Source: a virus
Length of the DNA: 64,000 nt
IMG/VR virus record: IMGVR_UViG_3300030098_004191
Span: 21,902-85,901 of that record
Reading direction: 5' to 3' (one strand)
Shown here: positions 8,706 to 14,913 of the stretch, piece by piece
How positions within the stretch are numbered: the stretch's first letter is position 1
How the letters are laid out: every line of letters starts with the position of its first letter
Notes under the pieces: generated by a model
The model's database searches: none
Seen by the model: only the letters and a program-made list of their open reading frames with translations
Told to the model about the DNA's origin: nothing
Program-made: the position numbers and the translations under genes

Positions 8706-9683
8706 TTAAGCAACTACAATCTGTTTTGATTTCTTTTTACTTACACCTGCAAACTTATCATTATTAAAGTTATAATAAGAGAAGAGATTGCGTCTGACTA
8801 ATTTATAACAACCGTATTCAGTATTCATAACAAAACCCTCTGCAATTATGGGTTGATTGTAGTTAATGAAAGAATCGAAATTACCCTCATGGAAACAATC
8901 ACTTAGTGCCATACGTTTTATATCCCTAACTATTAACCAGAGTTCAATTAGGTTTGTATCACATAGACCCTCAAATAATTCGGGTTTAATATCATTTTCA
9001 GTACGGATCAAATAGTTAAGATTGATCTTTAATTTCTTTGCTTTATTATCATCTACGAACTGAACAGTTTGTGATACTTTCTTTGCCCAATCTATCCACC
9101 CTTTAAGATCATAAAAGGCATCTAATTTCTCTCCATAATTAGCACCGTAACCAGGGCGAATATATGCCTTTGGTTGTACATAATGTACGAAGGAATTACT
9201 CTCTAATGTATTAGTTAATGGAGAGGCGATTGCATCACGTAAATTATTAGTTTGTGTATGATATTGTGTATGTGGGGCTATTACTAACTTAGCATCAATT
9301 TGCTCTGGAAACTTATAAGTTATTGTGTTAGGTCTGTAATTCTTAGCACCACCTAACCCGATGAAATCACCCTGATAAATGTTATTAGTTATGGGCAAAT
9401 ATGAGAGGCAATGATATAATATATGGCGTAAACTTCCAGTGTAATACTTATCAATATCTTCAGTAGATTCGCATATCTTAATTAACTTTTTATTGAACAC
9501 GGATTTAGTGCCTACAAATTGTCTATTAGTGGCAGGATTACGTCCCCAAACTATACTTGGAGCACCGTCAATCTTAACGCTAAGTATTAATGAAGGCAGT
9601 AAAAAAGCATCTAATACTGATAAATTACCAGTTAAGATGCTGTCTTCGGGGTGTTCAATGTGAAGGTTTAAGTTTTTAGTCAT
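8706..9683 (-). CDS. nucleotidyltransferase-superfamily protein (DNA/RNA ligase-like)
   Basis: A 325-residue protein. SVKIDGAPSIVWG at 35-47 is a KxDG motif I, with K37 as candidate adenylated lysine. QGDFIG near residue 104 could be motif III. EGFVM at 282-286 fits motif IV and YKLV at 293-296 fits motif V. This order is that of covalent nucleotidyltransferases (ATP-dependent DNA ligases, RNA ligases, capping enzymes). Length and remaining sequence do not point to a named ligase, and I see no separate OB domain. It could repair nicks in DNA or RNA. Transcription probably starts at the -10 box at 9807, giving a leader of about 115 bases. Confidence 0.6.
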   Translation of the reverse strand: MTKNLNLHIEHPEDSILTGNLSVLDAFLLPSLILSVKIDGAPSIVWGRNPATNRQFVGTKSVFNKKLIKICESTEDIDKYYTGSLRHILYHCLSYLPITNNIYQGDFIGLGGAKNYRPNTITYKFPEQIDAKLVIAPHTQYHTQTNNLRDAIASPLTNTLESNSFVHYVQPKAYIRPGYGANYGEKLDAFYDLKGWIDWAKKVSQTVQFVDDNKAKKLKINLNYLIRTENDIKPELFEGLCDTNLIELWLIVRDIKRMALSDCFHEGNFDSFINYNQPIIAEGFVMNTEYGCYKLVRRNLFSYYNFNNDKFAGVSKKKSKQIVVA

Positions 9684-9806
9684 AGAAAAAACGAAGGTAA
9701 AAAAACTGTTGTAGGTTGATTAAGTCTTTATCAGTCTAGCAATACACACTTCTGAAAGAGTGGCATGTATGCCCCTGATAACCTAACTTAACCCCCCCAC
9801 TCTTTT

Positions 9807-9815
9807 ATAATACCA
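9807..9815 (-). promoter_or_regulatory. extended -10 promoter after a terminator
   Basis: Minus strand TGG-TATTAT directly downstream of the T-run of the terminator at 9815-9840. There is no clear -35 box; the TGn extension may compensate. It would drive the ligase-like gene. Confidence 0.5.
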
Positions 9816-9861
9816 ATAAAAAACCCCCTGTGGGGGGTTTAGTGGACACTTTCTTAAGTGG
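9815..9861 (-). terminator. 3' cassette end: hairpin element plus terminator
   Basis: Plus-strand CACTT-TCTT-AAGTG (9847-9860), containing the stop codon of the 76-aa gene, is followed on the transcript by AAACCCCC/GGGGGTTT (9821-9840) and a T-run. One of about eleven copies of this arrangement in the window. Confidence 0.75.
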
Positions 9862-10084
9862 TTAGTGCGTCAAGTGTTTCCTGGGGAACTGTGGTAGCAT
9901 TAACGCCCTGTAACCACTTGTTAATGTGACGGGATGTTGTGACGGACCATTTGGTAGCAGTTCTTACGTATTTTGCCTGATCTGCTAGGTATGCTGCCAC
10001 GGGTGTTCTGTAAGAGAAAAATACCTGTGTGCCGTTACTGAGTGTGAGTTCAGTTTGGTTTGCTGCAATAGGGCGAAGTTGCAT
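9854..10084 (-). CDS. small conserved phage protein, 76 aa
   Basis: Sequence features: MQLRPIAANQTELTLSNGTQ, then VFFSYRTPVAAYLAD and TTSRHINKWLQG. The phrase 'FSYxTPVA ... TTSRHIxKWL' recurs in small proteins of marine T4-like phages, but no function is known to me. It forms a one-gene cassette: -10 box at 10110, ORF, stop inside the 3' hairpin element, terminator. The codon just before the stop is part of the hairpin arm. Confidence 0.75.
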   Translation of the reverse strand: MQLRPIAANQTELTLSNGTQVFFSYRTPVAAYLADQAKYVRTATKWSVTTSRHINKWLQGVNATTVPQETLDALTT

Positions 10085-10109
10085 AGATGCTCCTTTTGAT
10101 TACTTTCTT

Positions 10110-10118
10110 ATAATACCA
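10110..10118 (-). promoter_or_regulatory. extended -10 promoter after a terminator
   Basis: Minus strand TGG-TATTAT right after the T-run of the 10119-10142 terminator and 26 bases before the ATG at 10084. Same spacing and sequence as the 9807 and 11318 copies. Confidence 0.55.
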
Positions 10119-10164
10119 ATAAAAAAACCCCCTGTGGGGGTTCGGTGGTCAGTTTGTGAACTGG
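10119..10164 (-). terminator. 3' cassette end: hairpin element plus terminator
   Basis: CAGTT-TGTG-AACTG (10150-10163) is a perfect 5-bp stem with a 4-base loop. A CCCCC-tgt-GGGGG terminator stem (10128-10140) with a T-run on the minus strand follows. Serves the basic-protein gene at 10166. Confidence 0.78.
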
Positions 10165-10165
10165 T

Positions 10166-10570
10166 CTACTTAGAGACTAATTTCACTAACTGTGCGTGGT
10201 AGGGTTTCACTGCCTCAAATCCTTTGATAAGATCTGAAATCAATTCTTGGATTTCAAAATTGTGGATTTGCCAACGGGTCTGTATATCTTTGATATAACG
10301 ATCCGTTGAAATAAGACGGGCAGTAGAAGGGCGTTTGAGAGTTGTTTTCTTTGCAACGACCTTGCCACCTTTGAAAGTTGTGACAGTAACACGGGGTGAA
10401 ACTGGTTTTTTTGCCTTTGCTGGTTTGGTTTCTCTTGGAGCGTCAAGCACTGCCTGAACTTCTTTGATTACCTTATCAACTCTAGCAGATTTGGTTGAAG
10501 TCTTACGGGTTCTGGTCTTACGTGCTTTAGGGGCAGTTACAGACTTAGAAGCGGTTGACTTAACAGGCAT
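10166..10570 (-). CDS. Lys/Arg/Thr/Ser-rich basic protein (histone-like N-terminus)
   Basis: A 134-residue protein in two parts. Residues 1-85 are rich in K, R, T, S, A and P (KARKTRTRKTSTKSAR, PAKAKKPVSPR), resembling histone H1 tails and therefore likely nucleic-acid binding and disordered. Residues 86-134 look folded and helical (RLISTDRYIKDIQTRWQIH ... LISDLIKGFEAV). It could bind phage or host DNA; the target is unknown. It is a one-gene cassette with a -10 box at 10599 and the repeated hairpin-terminator end. Confidence 0.65.
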   Translation of the reverse strand: MPVKSTASKSVTAPKARKTRTRKTSTKSARVDKVIKEVQAVLDAPRETKPAKAKKPVSPRVTVTTFKGGKVVAKKTTLKRPSTARLISTDRYIKDIQTRWQIHNFEIQELISDLIKGFEAVKPYHAQLVKLVSK

Positions 10571-10598
10571 AGGAATGAGTTCCGATGTTTACTCCCCT

Positions 10599-10604
10599 AT
10601 TATA
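10599..10604 (-). promoter_or_regulatory. -10 box after a terminator
   Basis: Minus-strand TATAAT six bases after the T-run of the 10608-10632 terminator and 29 bases before the ATG at 10570. Confidence 0.55.
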
Positions 10605-10607
10605 AAC

Positions 10608-10653
10608 ATAAAAAAACCCCCGTAGGGGTTTTAGTGGACACTTTGTCAACTGG
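10608..10653 (-). terminator. 3' cassette end: hairpin element plus terminator
   Basis: Element ACACTTTGTCAACTGG (10638-10653; imperfect stem) followed on the transcript by ACCCC-cgta-GGGGT and a run of T. Ends the 78-aa gene. Confidence 0.75.
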
Positions 10654-10655
10654 CT

Positions 10656-10892
10656 TTAGCAGTCGTTTAGGGGTGATCTGCCACGGTATGCCGTAAACGG
10701 TCTCTGTAACTGATCTTCCTGGCGAGCAAACTCACTTAGGAAGTAATCCACTGTGAATTCATTTTCATTACAAAATGTTTCAATTTCAGAGTAGATAGAT
10801 GCTGGATAGGAATTCATGTGAAAATCAATTGTGTTTACTTTAGGGAAAGAATTCATATTAGGCAAATGATAAGAACGAAGAGAATTAACCAT
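10656..10892 (-). CDS. hypothetical protein, 78 aa
   Basis: Starts MVNSLRSYHLPNMNSFPKVN and ends RGRSPLNDC. The middle (YSEIETFCNENEFTVDYFLS) is helical and acidic. No family recognised. It is the second gene of a two-gene cassette after 10907-11038, and its stop lies just before the repeated 3' hairpin. An internal ATG (NMNSF) could be an alternative start. Confidence 0.6.
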   Translation of the reverse strand: MVNSLRSYHLPNMNSFPKVNTIDFHMNSYPASIYSEIETFCNENEFTVDYFLSEFARQEDQLQRPFTAYRGRSPLNDC

Positions 10893-10906
10893 TCAGTTTG
10901 TTTCAT

Positions 10907-11038
10907 TTACCAATCAAAGTTTGAATTTTCGATGTAACTTTCTACATCAAATTTGTCATCTTTCATTTCAGGTAAATCAAAGATTTCACCTGGAGAGTCC
11001 ATTAACTCCTGGAGAATTGTGTCTTCGTAATCATTCAT
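10907..11038 (-). CDS. small acidic protein, 43 aa
   Basis: MNDYEDTILQELMDSPGEIF then DLPEMKDDKFDVESY, ending NSNFDW. Very acidic (14 D/E of 43). Its ATG lies 29 bases from the -10 box at 11067. It precedes the 78-aa gene by 14 bases, so both are probably on one short transcript. Small acidic early proteins are often host-enzyme inhibitors in phages, but there is no direct evidence here. Confidence 0.55.
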   Translation of the reverse strand: MNDYEDTILQELMDSPGEIFDLPEMKDDKFDVESYIENSNFDW

Positions 11039-11066
11039 AATTGAGTGAAATTTGGTTGACTATTTA

Positions 11067-11075
11067 ATAATAACA
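11067..11075 (-). promoter_or_regulatory. extended -10 promoter after a terminator
   Basis: Minus strand TGT-TATTAT adjoining the T-run of the terminator stem at 11085-11104; drives the two-gene cassette 10907/10656. Confidence 0.5.
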
Positions 11076-11120
11076 AAAAAATGCCCACTGTGGTGAAACA
11101 GTGGACACTTTGTTTACTGG
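11074..11120 (-). terminator. 3' cassette end: hairpin element fused to terminator
   Basis: Here the terminator stem CCACTGT/ACAGTGG (11085-11104) shares its last bases with the start of the repeated element (GTGGACACTTTGTTTACTGG, 11101-11120). The gene stop lies inside the element. A T-run follows on the minus strand. Confidence 0.7.
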
Positions 11121-11293
11121 CACATGTCTTGGAATTTCTTCCATGCCATCGCTTCAACTGCGTCAAGTGTGCCAGTTGAAATTCTGCACAGTTCGCTCAT
11201 CTGATCACCCGTGAGTTTGTTAGACTTCATAAACTCATCAAATGACTCGTCAAAACAAGTTTCATAGAGTGCTTCGTGATGTAGGGTGCTCAT
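11114..11293 (-). CDS. hypothetical protein, 59 aa
   Basis: Starts MSTLHHEALYETCFDESFDE and ends AWKKFQDMCQ; the middle KLTGDQMSELCRISTGTL suggests a small helical domain, possibly helix-turn-helix-like, though too short to assign. One-gene cassette: -10 box at 11318, ORF, stop within the hairpin element, terminator. Confidence 0.6.
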   Translation of the reverse strand: MSTLHHEALYETCFDESFDEFMKSNKLTGDQMSELCRISTGTLDAVEAMAWKKFQDMCQ

Positions 11294-11317
11294 AATTGGT
11301 TCCTTTACTACTCTTTA

Positions 11318-11326
11318 ATAATACCA
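11318..11326 (-). promoter_or_regulatory. extended -10 promoter after a terminator
   Basis: Minus strand TGG-TATTAT, directly after the T-run of the 11329-11350 terminator, 25 bases before the ATG at 11293. Confidence 0.55.
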
Positions 11327-11328
11327 AT

Positions 11329-11374
11329 AAAAAAACCCCTTTGGGGCTTTTGTGTGACAGTTTCTTTACTGTCC
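11329..11374 (-). terminator. 3' cassette end: hairpin element plus terminator
   Basis: GACAGT-TTCTTT-ACTGTC (11356-11373) is a perfect 6-bp stem that includes the stop codon of the 11366 gene. CCCC-ttt-GGGG (11336-11346) with a T-run follows. Confidence 0.78.
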
Positions 11375-11560
11375 GTTACGGTACTCACCCATTAGGCATT
11401 TACCGTACCAAATTTCAGAGTGTCCGTACTCTTCAGATAAATCGAGGCATAGACCCCAACATTCATCTAAAGTTCTGAAAACTGTGTTTTCATGTGGTGC
11501 CGATGCACACACGACAGCATAAGGGAATGCTGGATTGAAAGTGGTATTAGGATTAAACAT
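11366..11560 (-). CDS. hypothetical protein, about 64 aa
   Basis: The frame extends up to 11596, but that upstream part lies in the neighbouring terminator and -10 box, so the ATG at 11560 (MFNPNTTFNPAFPYAVV) is preferred. It has four cysteines (CASAP, ECWGLCLDL, KCLMG), ends EYRNGQ, and has the look of a small conserved phage protein. The stop codon is inside the repeated 3' hairpin. Confidence 0.6.
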   Translation of the reverse strand: MFNPNTTFNPAFPYAVVCASAPHENTVFRTLDECWGLCLDLSEEYGHSEIWYGKCLMGEYRNGQ

Positions 11561-11566
11561 AAACAC

Positions 11567-11572
11567 ATTATA
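11567..11572 (-). promoter_or_regulatory. -10 box after a terminator
   Basis: Minus-strand TATAAT, immediately before the 11560 start codon region and after the terminator at 11583-11602. The leader would be very short, so this assignment is less certain than the others. Confidence 0.35.
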
Positions 11573-11582
11573 CACACAAAAC

Positions 11583-11625
11583 GACCCCTTTTGCAAGGGG
11601 TCTTGTGTCAGTTTGTGAATTGTCT
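11583..11625 (-). terminator. 3' cassette end: hairpin element plus terminator
   Basis: CAGTT-TGTG-AATTG (11609-11622, one G-U pair) then the perfect stem GACCCCTT-ttgc-AAGGGGTC (11583-11602). The T-run on the minus strand is weak (GTTTTG). Confidence 0.7.
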
Positions 11626-11773
11626 AGAATCGGGGGTCGTCGTTTACCCTGATCAGTTCAGAGTTTGGGGGTGCTTGACACAGTGCGGTGTCAAGATCAT
11701 ATGCACTGAATGTGGTTTCCTTTCCATCGGATGTTCTGAAAGTGTAATCAGTGGGGTCTTGAAATTGTCCCAT
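11624..11773 (-). CDS. hypothetical protein, 49 aa
   Basis: MGQFQDPTDYTFRTSDGKET then TFSAYDLDTALCQAPP, ending RVNDDPRF. The stop of the upstream gene (11774) touches this ATG, so the two are coupled. Its end abuts the repeated hairpin element. No family recognised. Confidence 0.55.
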   Translation of the reverse strand: MGQFQDPTDYTFRTSDGKETTFSAYDLDTALCQAPPNSELIRVNDDPRF

Positions 11774-11941
11774 TTAATTATACTCCCAAAATGCGGGTTC
11801 GCAAATCTTTTCACATAGGGTGTCATAATCCTCTGAATTAATATCATCGGGGAGACCCAAATCGTTGAAGTATTTAATAATTTCAACGAGTGCAGTTTCT
11901 TCTGCTTCAGTGATACTTAGTGTTCGTACAGTTTGTGACAT
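11774..11941 (-). CDS. hypothetical protein, 55 aa
   Basis: MSQTVRTLSITEAEETALVE then IIKYFNDLGLPDDINSEDYD, ending EPAFWEYN; short, acidic and helical. First gene of a two-gene cassette driven by the -10 box at 11970; directly abuts the 49-aa gene. Confidence 0.55.
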   Translation of the reverse strand: MSQTVRTLSITEAEETALVEIIKYFNDLGLPDDINSEDYDTLCEKICEPAFWEYN

Positions 11942-11969
11942 TTAGTGCCTGTGATTTGTGTACAATGTT

Positions 11970-11978
11970 ATAATAACA
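11970..11978 (-). promoter_or_regulatory. extended -10 promoter after a terminator
   Basis: Minus strand TGT-TATTAT right after the T-run of the 11980-12003 terminator, 29 bases before the ATG at 11941. Confidence 0.5.
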
Positions 11979-12024
11979 AAAAATCCCCACGAATGGGGGA
12001 TTTGTGTGACAGTTTCTCAACTGG
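11977..12024 (-). terminator. 3' cassette end: hairpin element plus terminator
   Basis: CAGTT-TCTC-AACTG (12010-12023) is a perfect stem holding the TGA stop of the 82-aa gene. The terminator TCCCC-acgaat-GGGGGA with a T-run follows. Confidence 0.78.
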
Positions 12025-12265
12025 TTGAATTGTTTACATTTTCTGAAACATATTGTGGTAAGGTGTTATTACAAATGACCTTGTAATTCCTGGCAAGTCT
12101 TCTATTAATACCATCAATCATCTGATCTTTAGTAACAACTTCTTTCTTCATAGTTTCGCCACTAAATGTTAATACCTTGAGAAACTTGTCTGGATTAATA
12201 ACATCATCCAACCAAGATTTAGTGGGATAAAAGTCAACAACCATGCTTCCAGATTGTAATCTCAT
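12017..12265 (-). CDS. hypothetical protein, 82 aa
   Basis: MRLQSGSMVVDFYPTKSWLD, then FLKVLTFSGETMKKEVVTKD and IDGINRRLARNYKVIC, ending NVNNSTS. The last two codons and the stop (ACC AGT TGA) are part of the repeated 3' hairpin. No family recognised. A weak -10 (TATATT) lies about 30 bases upstream. Confidence 0.6.
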   Translation of the reverse strand: MRLQSGSMVVDFYPTKSWLDDVINPDKFLKVLTFSGETMKKEVVTKDQMIDGINRRLARNYKVICNNTLPQYVSENVNNSTS

Positions 12266-12330
12266 AAGGGTGAAATCCGTGGGACAAATGTAATATAAAC
12301 GATTTCAACCACGAATAGGAAAAATGTGTG

Positions 12331-12369
12331 CCACTTTGTCAACTGGATTCCAGCCTAAAAAAAATCCAG
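12331..12369 (-). repeat. orphan 3' hairpin element with second stem-loop
   Basis: CCACTTTGTCAACTGG matches the cassette-end element, but no ORF ends here. It overlaps a second hairpin CTGGATT...AATCCAG whose loop contains an A-run. It may mark a lost cassette gene or an untranslated transcript. Confidence 0.5.
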
Positions 12370-12536
12370 CTGACCGTGGGACGGTAGCGGAATTGTCACA
12401 ACATAGGGATTACGATGCCCCTGTGCCGATCTACGAATTGTCATATCTTGTTTATTACTATCTCGAAATTATGTTATAATATTATATTAATTACAAACAC
12501 CATAAGTTATTAACACATAGTGTGCTATATTGCATG

Positions 12537-12892
12537 TCTAGTTGTTATACACAATGCTCGTGCAATTAGGCATAATGTATGTAAGCTAGTGCCTGATAGT
12601 CTGTACTATCTCGTGCATAATCATCATCTGATGTGTATGTATCTTGTTGCGTGTGCATGTGATACATCTCGTCGAGATAATCATGTGATGACATCTCGTA
12701 ATCCCACACGAATTCGCAATCGTAATCTTGCATGTTTCTAGTCGAGATTGTTATTTGATTATATGATTATTATACATGAATCTCGTTGAAATGTCAAGTG
12801 CAAATCTAGTCGAGATTGTATAATGCTGATAGTATATATGTATTCTAGTCGAGATTGTTACGAAACGTGAACATAAGATCTAGTCGAAATTT
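12537..12892. repeat. array of degenerate repeats TCTAGTCGAGATTG
   Basis: Exact TCTAGTCGAGATTG at 12737-12750, 12805-12818 and 12844-12857; near-copies at 12879 (TCTAGTCGAAATTT), 12667 (TCTCGTCGAGATAA), 12781 (TCTCGTTGAAATGT) and 12537 (TCTAGTTGTTATAC). Shorter TCTCG cores lie at about 12461, 12609 and 12693. Spacing is irregular, 24-44 bases in the dense part. Cores are near-palindromic (TCTCG-T-CGAGA). Confidence 0.75.
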
Positions 12893-13021
12893 TATGTGAC
12901 TCTGTGTAAAATTTTGCGTCCTGTGTGTTGACAAATCGCCTTCCTCATGGTACGCTCGGTAAGGTCGCATAAGATATGAAGTTTAACAGCGTATAAGAAG
13001 CGTATTTAGACAGTAAATAAG

Positions 13022-13059
13022 ACCCTATAACCCTATAAAGATACTATAGGATACTATCC
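13022..13059. repeat. two adjacent tandem duplications
   Basis: ACCCTATA occurs twice head-to-tail (13022-13037), followed by GATACTATAG and GATACTATCC (13040-13059). The second unit contains the near-palindrome GGATA-C-TATCC. Confidence 0.7.
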
Positions 13060-13142
13060 TTATAAAACACGAAGATATATTTATAAAGGTATTTAAAACG
13101 TTATTTTTAACATAAATGGTATAAATTGATACAGAATACTTA

Positions 13143-13919
13143 TTACATTACCAACTTACGTCTTTCTATGTCATTCTCATTTAACAGTGCTGATTCACCC
13201 CTCCAAATCTCTATAATATGGGCAGGATTATCACTCTCATTTATACCTTTGTGCCATGTATTTACAGGGATGAATATACCTTTATGTTCCTTTAGTTTGT
13301 GCTTAATTATATTTGGCTGATTAATACCATTATCCATTATTACATAACATTCTCCTTTTACCACATTCCATGTTTCAGTCCTGTGTTCATGTTTTTGCAT
13401 TGATAGAGAACTATGAGGATTAATCACTAATTCTTTTACCTTATAACCTTCTCCTTCATACAGTACTCTATAGTATCCCCATGTTCTTATTGTCTTTGGA
13501 TTACTATACTCATTCAATAGAATACTACTACTATTCTTCTTATCATTTCCTCCTATTCCCCACTTGAATACTACTCTTGCATCACACCAGTACTTATCAT
13601 GTTCTGGTACATTATCCTTTTCTCTATCTCCACCATTACAGAATATAATAGGACTGTGTTGTATTAACTGTTCTATTGCATCATTACTACTGTCATCATC
13701 ATCATTAAAGGAAATTACTTCATCGACACATGACAATGATAGAAGGATTTCTTTCCTTTCATCATAGTCCATGAAGTATCTTCCCTTCTTACGGATTAAC
13801 CATTCATCGGAATTTAATCCTACTACTAAGTGTGTACCATATGCTCTGGCATGTTTAAACAGTGCAATGTGACCACTGTGTATTGGATCAAATCCACCTG
13901 TGACTAATACTTTACTCAT
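13143..13919 (-). CDS. bifunctional cytidylyltransferase-like / type II mannose-6-phosphate isomerase-like (cupin) fusion
   Basis: With ATG at 13919 (a GTG two codons earlier is possible) the protein has 258 residues. Residues 3-75 form a nucleotidyltransferase domain: VTGGFDPIHSGH at 6-17 holds the HxGH motif, and KKGRYFMDYDERKEILLSL resembles RfaE/HldE and glycerol-3-phosphate cytidylyltransferases. From about residue 145 it switches to a cupin: RTWGYYRVL, KVKELVINP and QKHEHRTETWNVVKGE match type II phosphomannose isomerase domains. This pairing suggests sugar-nucleotide synthesis or editing. Last gene of the 18-gene operon; 8-base overlap with the upstream stop. Confidence 0.8.
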   Translation of the reverse strand: MSKVLVTGGFDPIHSGHIALFKHARAYGTHLVVGLNSDEWLIRKKGRYFMDYDERKEILLSLSCVDEVISFNDDDDSSNDAIEQLIQHSPIIFCNGGDREKDNVPEHDKYWCDARVVFKWGIGGNDKKNSSSILLNEYSNPKTIRTWGYYRVLYEGEGYKVKELVINPHSSLSMQKHEHRTETWNVVKGECYVIMDNGINQPNIIKHKLKEHKGIFIPVNTWHKGINESDNPAHIIEIWRGESALLNENDIERRKLVM

Positions 13920-14313
13920 TTCCACTTATATCATCATATTGTGACCAGTGTTGTACCTCTCTGGTACTTCTTCTTTTTACAAATTTTAATTCGTGCCAAT
14001 ACGTGTCATAGCACAACAGTAGAGTATGAATGTATTTGTGCGGATCATTTTTAGTGTGCTCACAATATGGTTTCGGTCTTATACCAGTCTCTATGGTAAT
14101 GTACCTTGCAACAGGATTCCACCCTTGTTTGATTCTGAGATCATTATCTACTGGGTCTCCTTTGAAATACACCCATCCTTCATCAGTACTTCCATTCTCA
14201 TGTTTCCAGATGACATAATCATCTACCTCTGGCTCATAGGGGGTACTTTCCATCTTCATCATGGACTGCACGTAGTCTATCGGTTGGAAGACCTTCTGCC
14301 ATGTATGCTTCAA
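13912..14313 (-). CDS. conserved hypothetical protein
   Basis: Up to 133 residues. A start at 14262 or 14253 (MKMESTPYEPEVDDYVIW) would reduce an 80-base overlap with the previous gene to about 20-29 bases and is likely. DYVIWKHENGSTDEGWVYFK looks like an SH3-like beta barrel; then ITIETGIRPKPYCEHT and HTLLLCYDTYWHELKFV. The pattern is familiar from cyanophage hypothetical proteins but function is unknown. Overlaps the fusion enzyme downstream. Confidence 0.65.
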   Translation of the reverse strand: MKHTWQKVFQPIDYVQSMMKMESTPYEPEVDDYVIWKHENGSTDEGWVYFKGDPVDNDLRIKQGWNPVARYITIETGIRPKPYCEHTKNDPHKYIHTLLLCYDTYWHELKFVKRRSTREVQHWSQYDDISGNE

Positions 14314-14425
14314 GTCTTACTTTTGCATCCTCTCTGGACAATCTTAGATCTCTTTTAGGATCAATGACTTCCCATCCAGTTGTAGTAAATTCCTCTATGC
14401 GATAGAGTTTATTTCGTGCCTTCAT
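14234..14425 (-). CDS. hypothetical protein, 63 aa
   Basis: MKARNKLYRIEEFTTTGWEV then RLSREDAKVRLEAYMAEGLP, ending DEDGKYPL. The layout (strand, W, then helix with S/T-x-E-x-A) is common in small phage proteins. ATGA overlap with the upstream gene. No function assigned. Confidence 0.65.
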   Translation of the reverse strand: MKARNKLYRIEEFTTTGWEVIDPKRDLRLSREDAKVRLEAYMAEGLPTDRLRAVHDEDGKYPL

Positions 14426-14658
14426 AATATCTCTCCAAGATTAATTTCGGGAACTGATGTATCTATTTCAGTTATTATACTGTTCTTTTCTTCTATTGTC
14501 AATCGGGTCAAAATTTGCGTTAACTCGATTCGGAGATCTGAAAGATTCTTGGAAACAGTAGGAGAATTGAATGATGTACAAACATTCATCAACTCAGTAA
14601 CCTTCTGTAGTGCAAAAAATGCCTTCTGTCTCTCTGTGACATTTTCATCTAGGATCAT
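14422..14658 (-). CDS. hypothetical helical protein, 78 aa
   Basis: MILDENVTERQKAFFALQKV, then CTSFNSPTVSKNLSDLRIEL and ILTRLTIEEKNSIITEIDTS; mostly helical. ATGA overlap with the next gene; starts inside the end of the 27-aa membrane peptide. No family recognised. Confidence 0.6.
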   Translation of the reverse strand: MILDENVTERQKAFFALQKVTELMNVCTSFNSPTVSKNLSDLRIELTQILTRLTIEEKNSIITEIDTSVPEINLGEIL

Positions 14659-14728
14659 AATACCTCACTATTGCATAGGTCGAAATGATAGTGAGAATTA
14701 ATAGGACTGCCAATACTTGAAAAATCAT
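14645..14728 (-). CDS. 27-aa membrane peptide
   Basis: MIFQVLAVLLILTIISTYAI then VRYYDPR: one transmembrane segment and a short charged tail. Its ATG overlaps the zinc-ribbon gene's stop as ATGA and it fills the only gap in the operon. No SD assessment is decisive, so confidence is moderate. Confidence 0.45.
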   Translation of the reverse strand: MIFQVLAVLLILTIISTYAIVRYYDPR

Positions 14729-14913
14729 TGTTCAATACTCCAGTGTGATTTGTCGATACAGGTCTTACACTGTTGGCACTGTAGACCAGACCAACTGAAA
14801 TGGTAAACCTTACTAATTGATCTGCAATTAGGACACATAATGTGCTTACCCCATTTACCAGCACGTGCATACTTGGTAATTGGTTTGAATTCGATTGTTG
14901 TGCTAATCATCAT
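14725..14913 (-). CDS. zinc-ribbon protein, 62 aa
   Basis: MMISTTIEFKPITKYARAGK, then two CxxC knuckles: CPNC (27-30) and CQQC (46-49), spaced as in zinc ribbons. Such small proteins often bind nucleic acid or RNA polymerase, but no partner is shown. Overlaps its neighbours by a few bases. A competing frame at 14655-14870 is judged to be a shadow. Confidence 0.7.
   Translation of the reverse strand: MMISTTIEFKPITKYARAGKWGKHIMCPNCRSISKVYHFSWSGLQCQQCKTCIDKSHWSIEQ

Larger units (their letters stand above)
12266..13142. other. 877-bp gene-free region with repeat array and tandem repeats
   Basis: No convincing ORF on either strand. It contains, in order: an orphan copy of the 3' hairpin element (12331-12346), a hairpin CTGGATT/AATCCAG (12343-12369), a degenerate 14-base repeat array (12537-12892), short tandem repeats (13022-13059) and an AT-rich stretch up to 13142. 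It could be a replication origin, an ncRNA locus or a decayed accessory region. Confidence 0.6.

Noticed and set aside
11568-11596. Upstream start of the 11366 gene at 11596
   Set aside because: It would place coding sequence over the -10 box and the terminator of the neighbouring cassette.
12520-12741. Plus-strand ORF of 73 codons in the repeat region
   Set aside because: Odd composition (H, C, R, M-rich), overlaps the repeats, no ribosome site and no plus-strand neighbours; looks like chance.
12537-12892. CRISPR array
   Set aside because: Repeats are only 14 bases, degenerate and irregularly spaced, with no unique spacers of constant length and no cas genes.
12928-12956. Plus-strand TTGACA-17-TACGCT promoter-like sequence
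   Set aside because: No plus-strand gene follows for many kilobases and the -10 is poor.
14655-14870. Minus-strand ORF of 71 codons overlapping the zinc-ribbon gene
   Set aside because: The zinc-ribbon frame has paired CxxC motifs and ATGA couplings; this one has neither.
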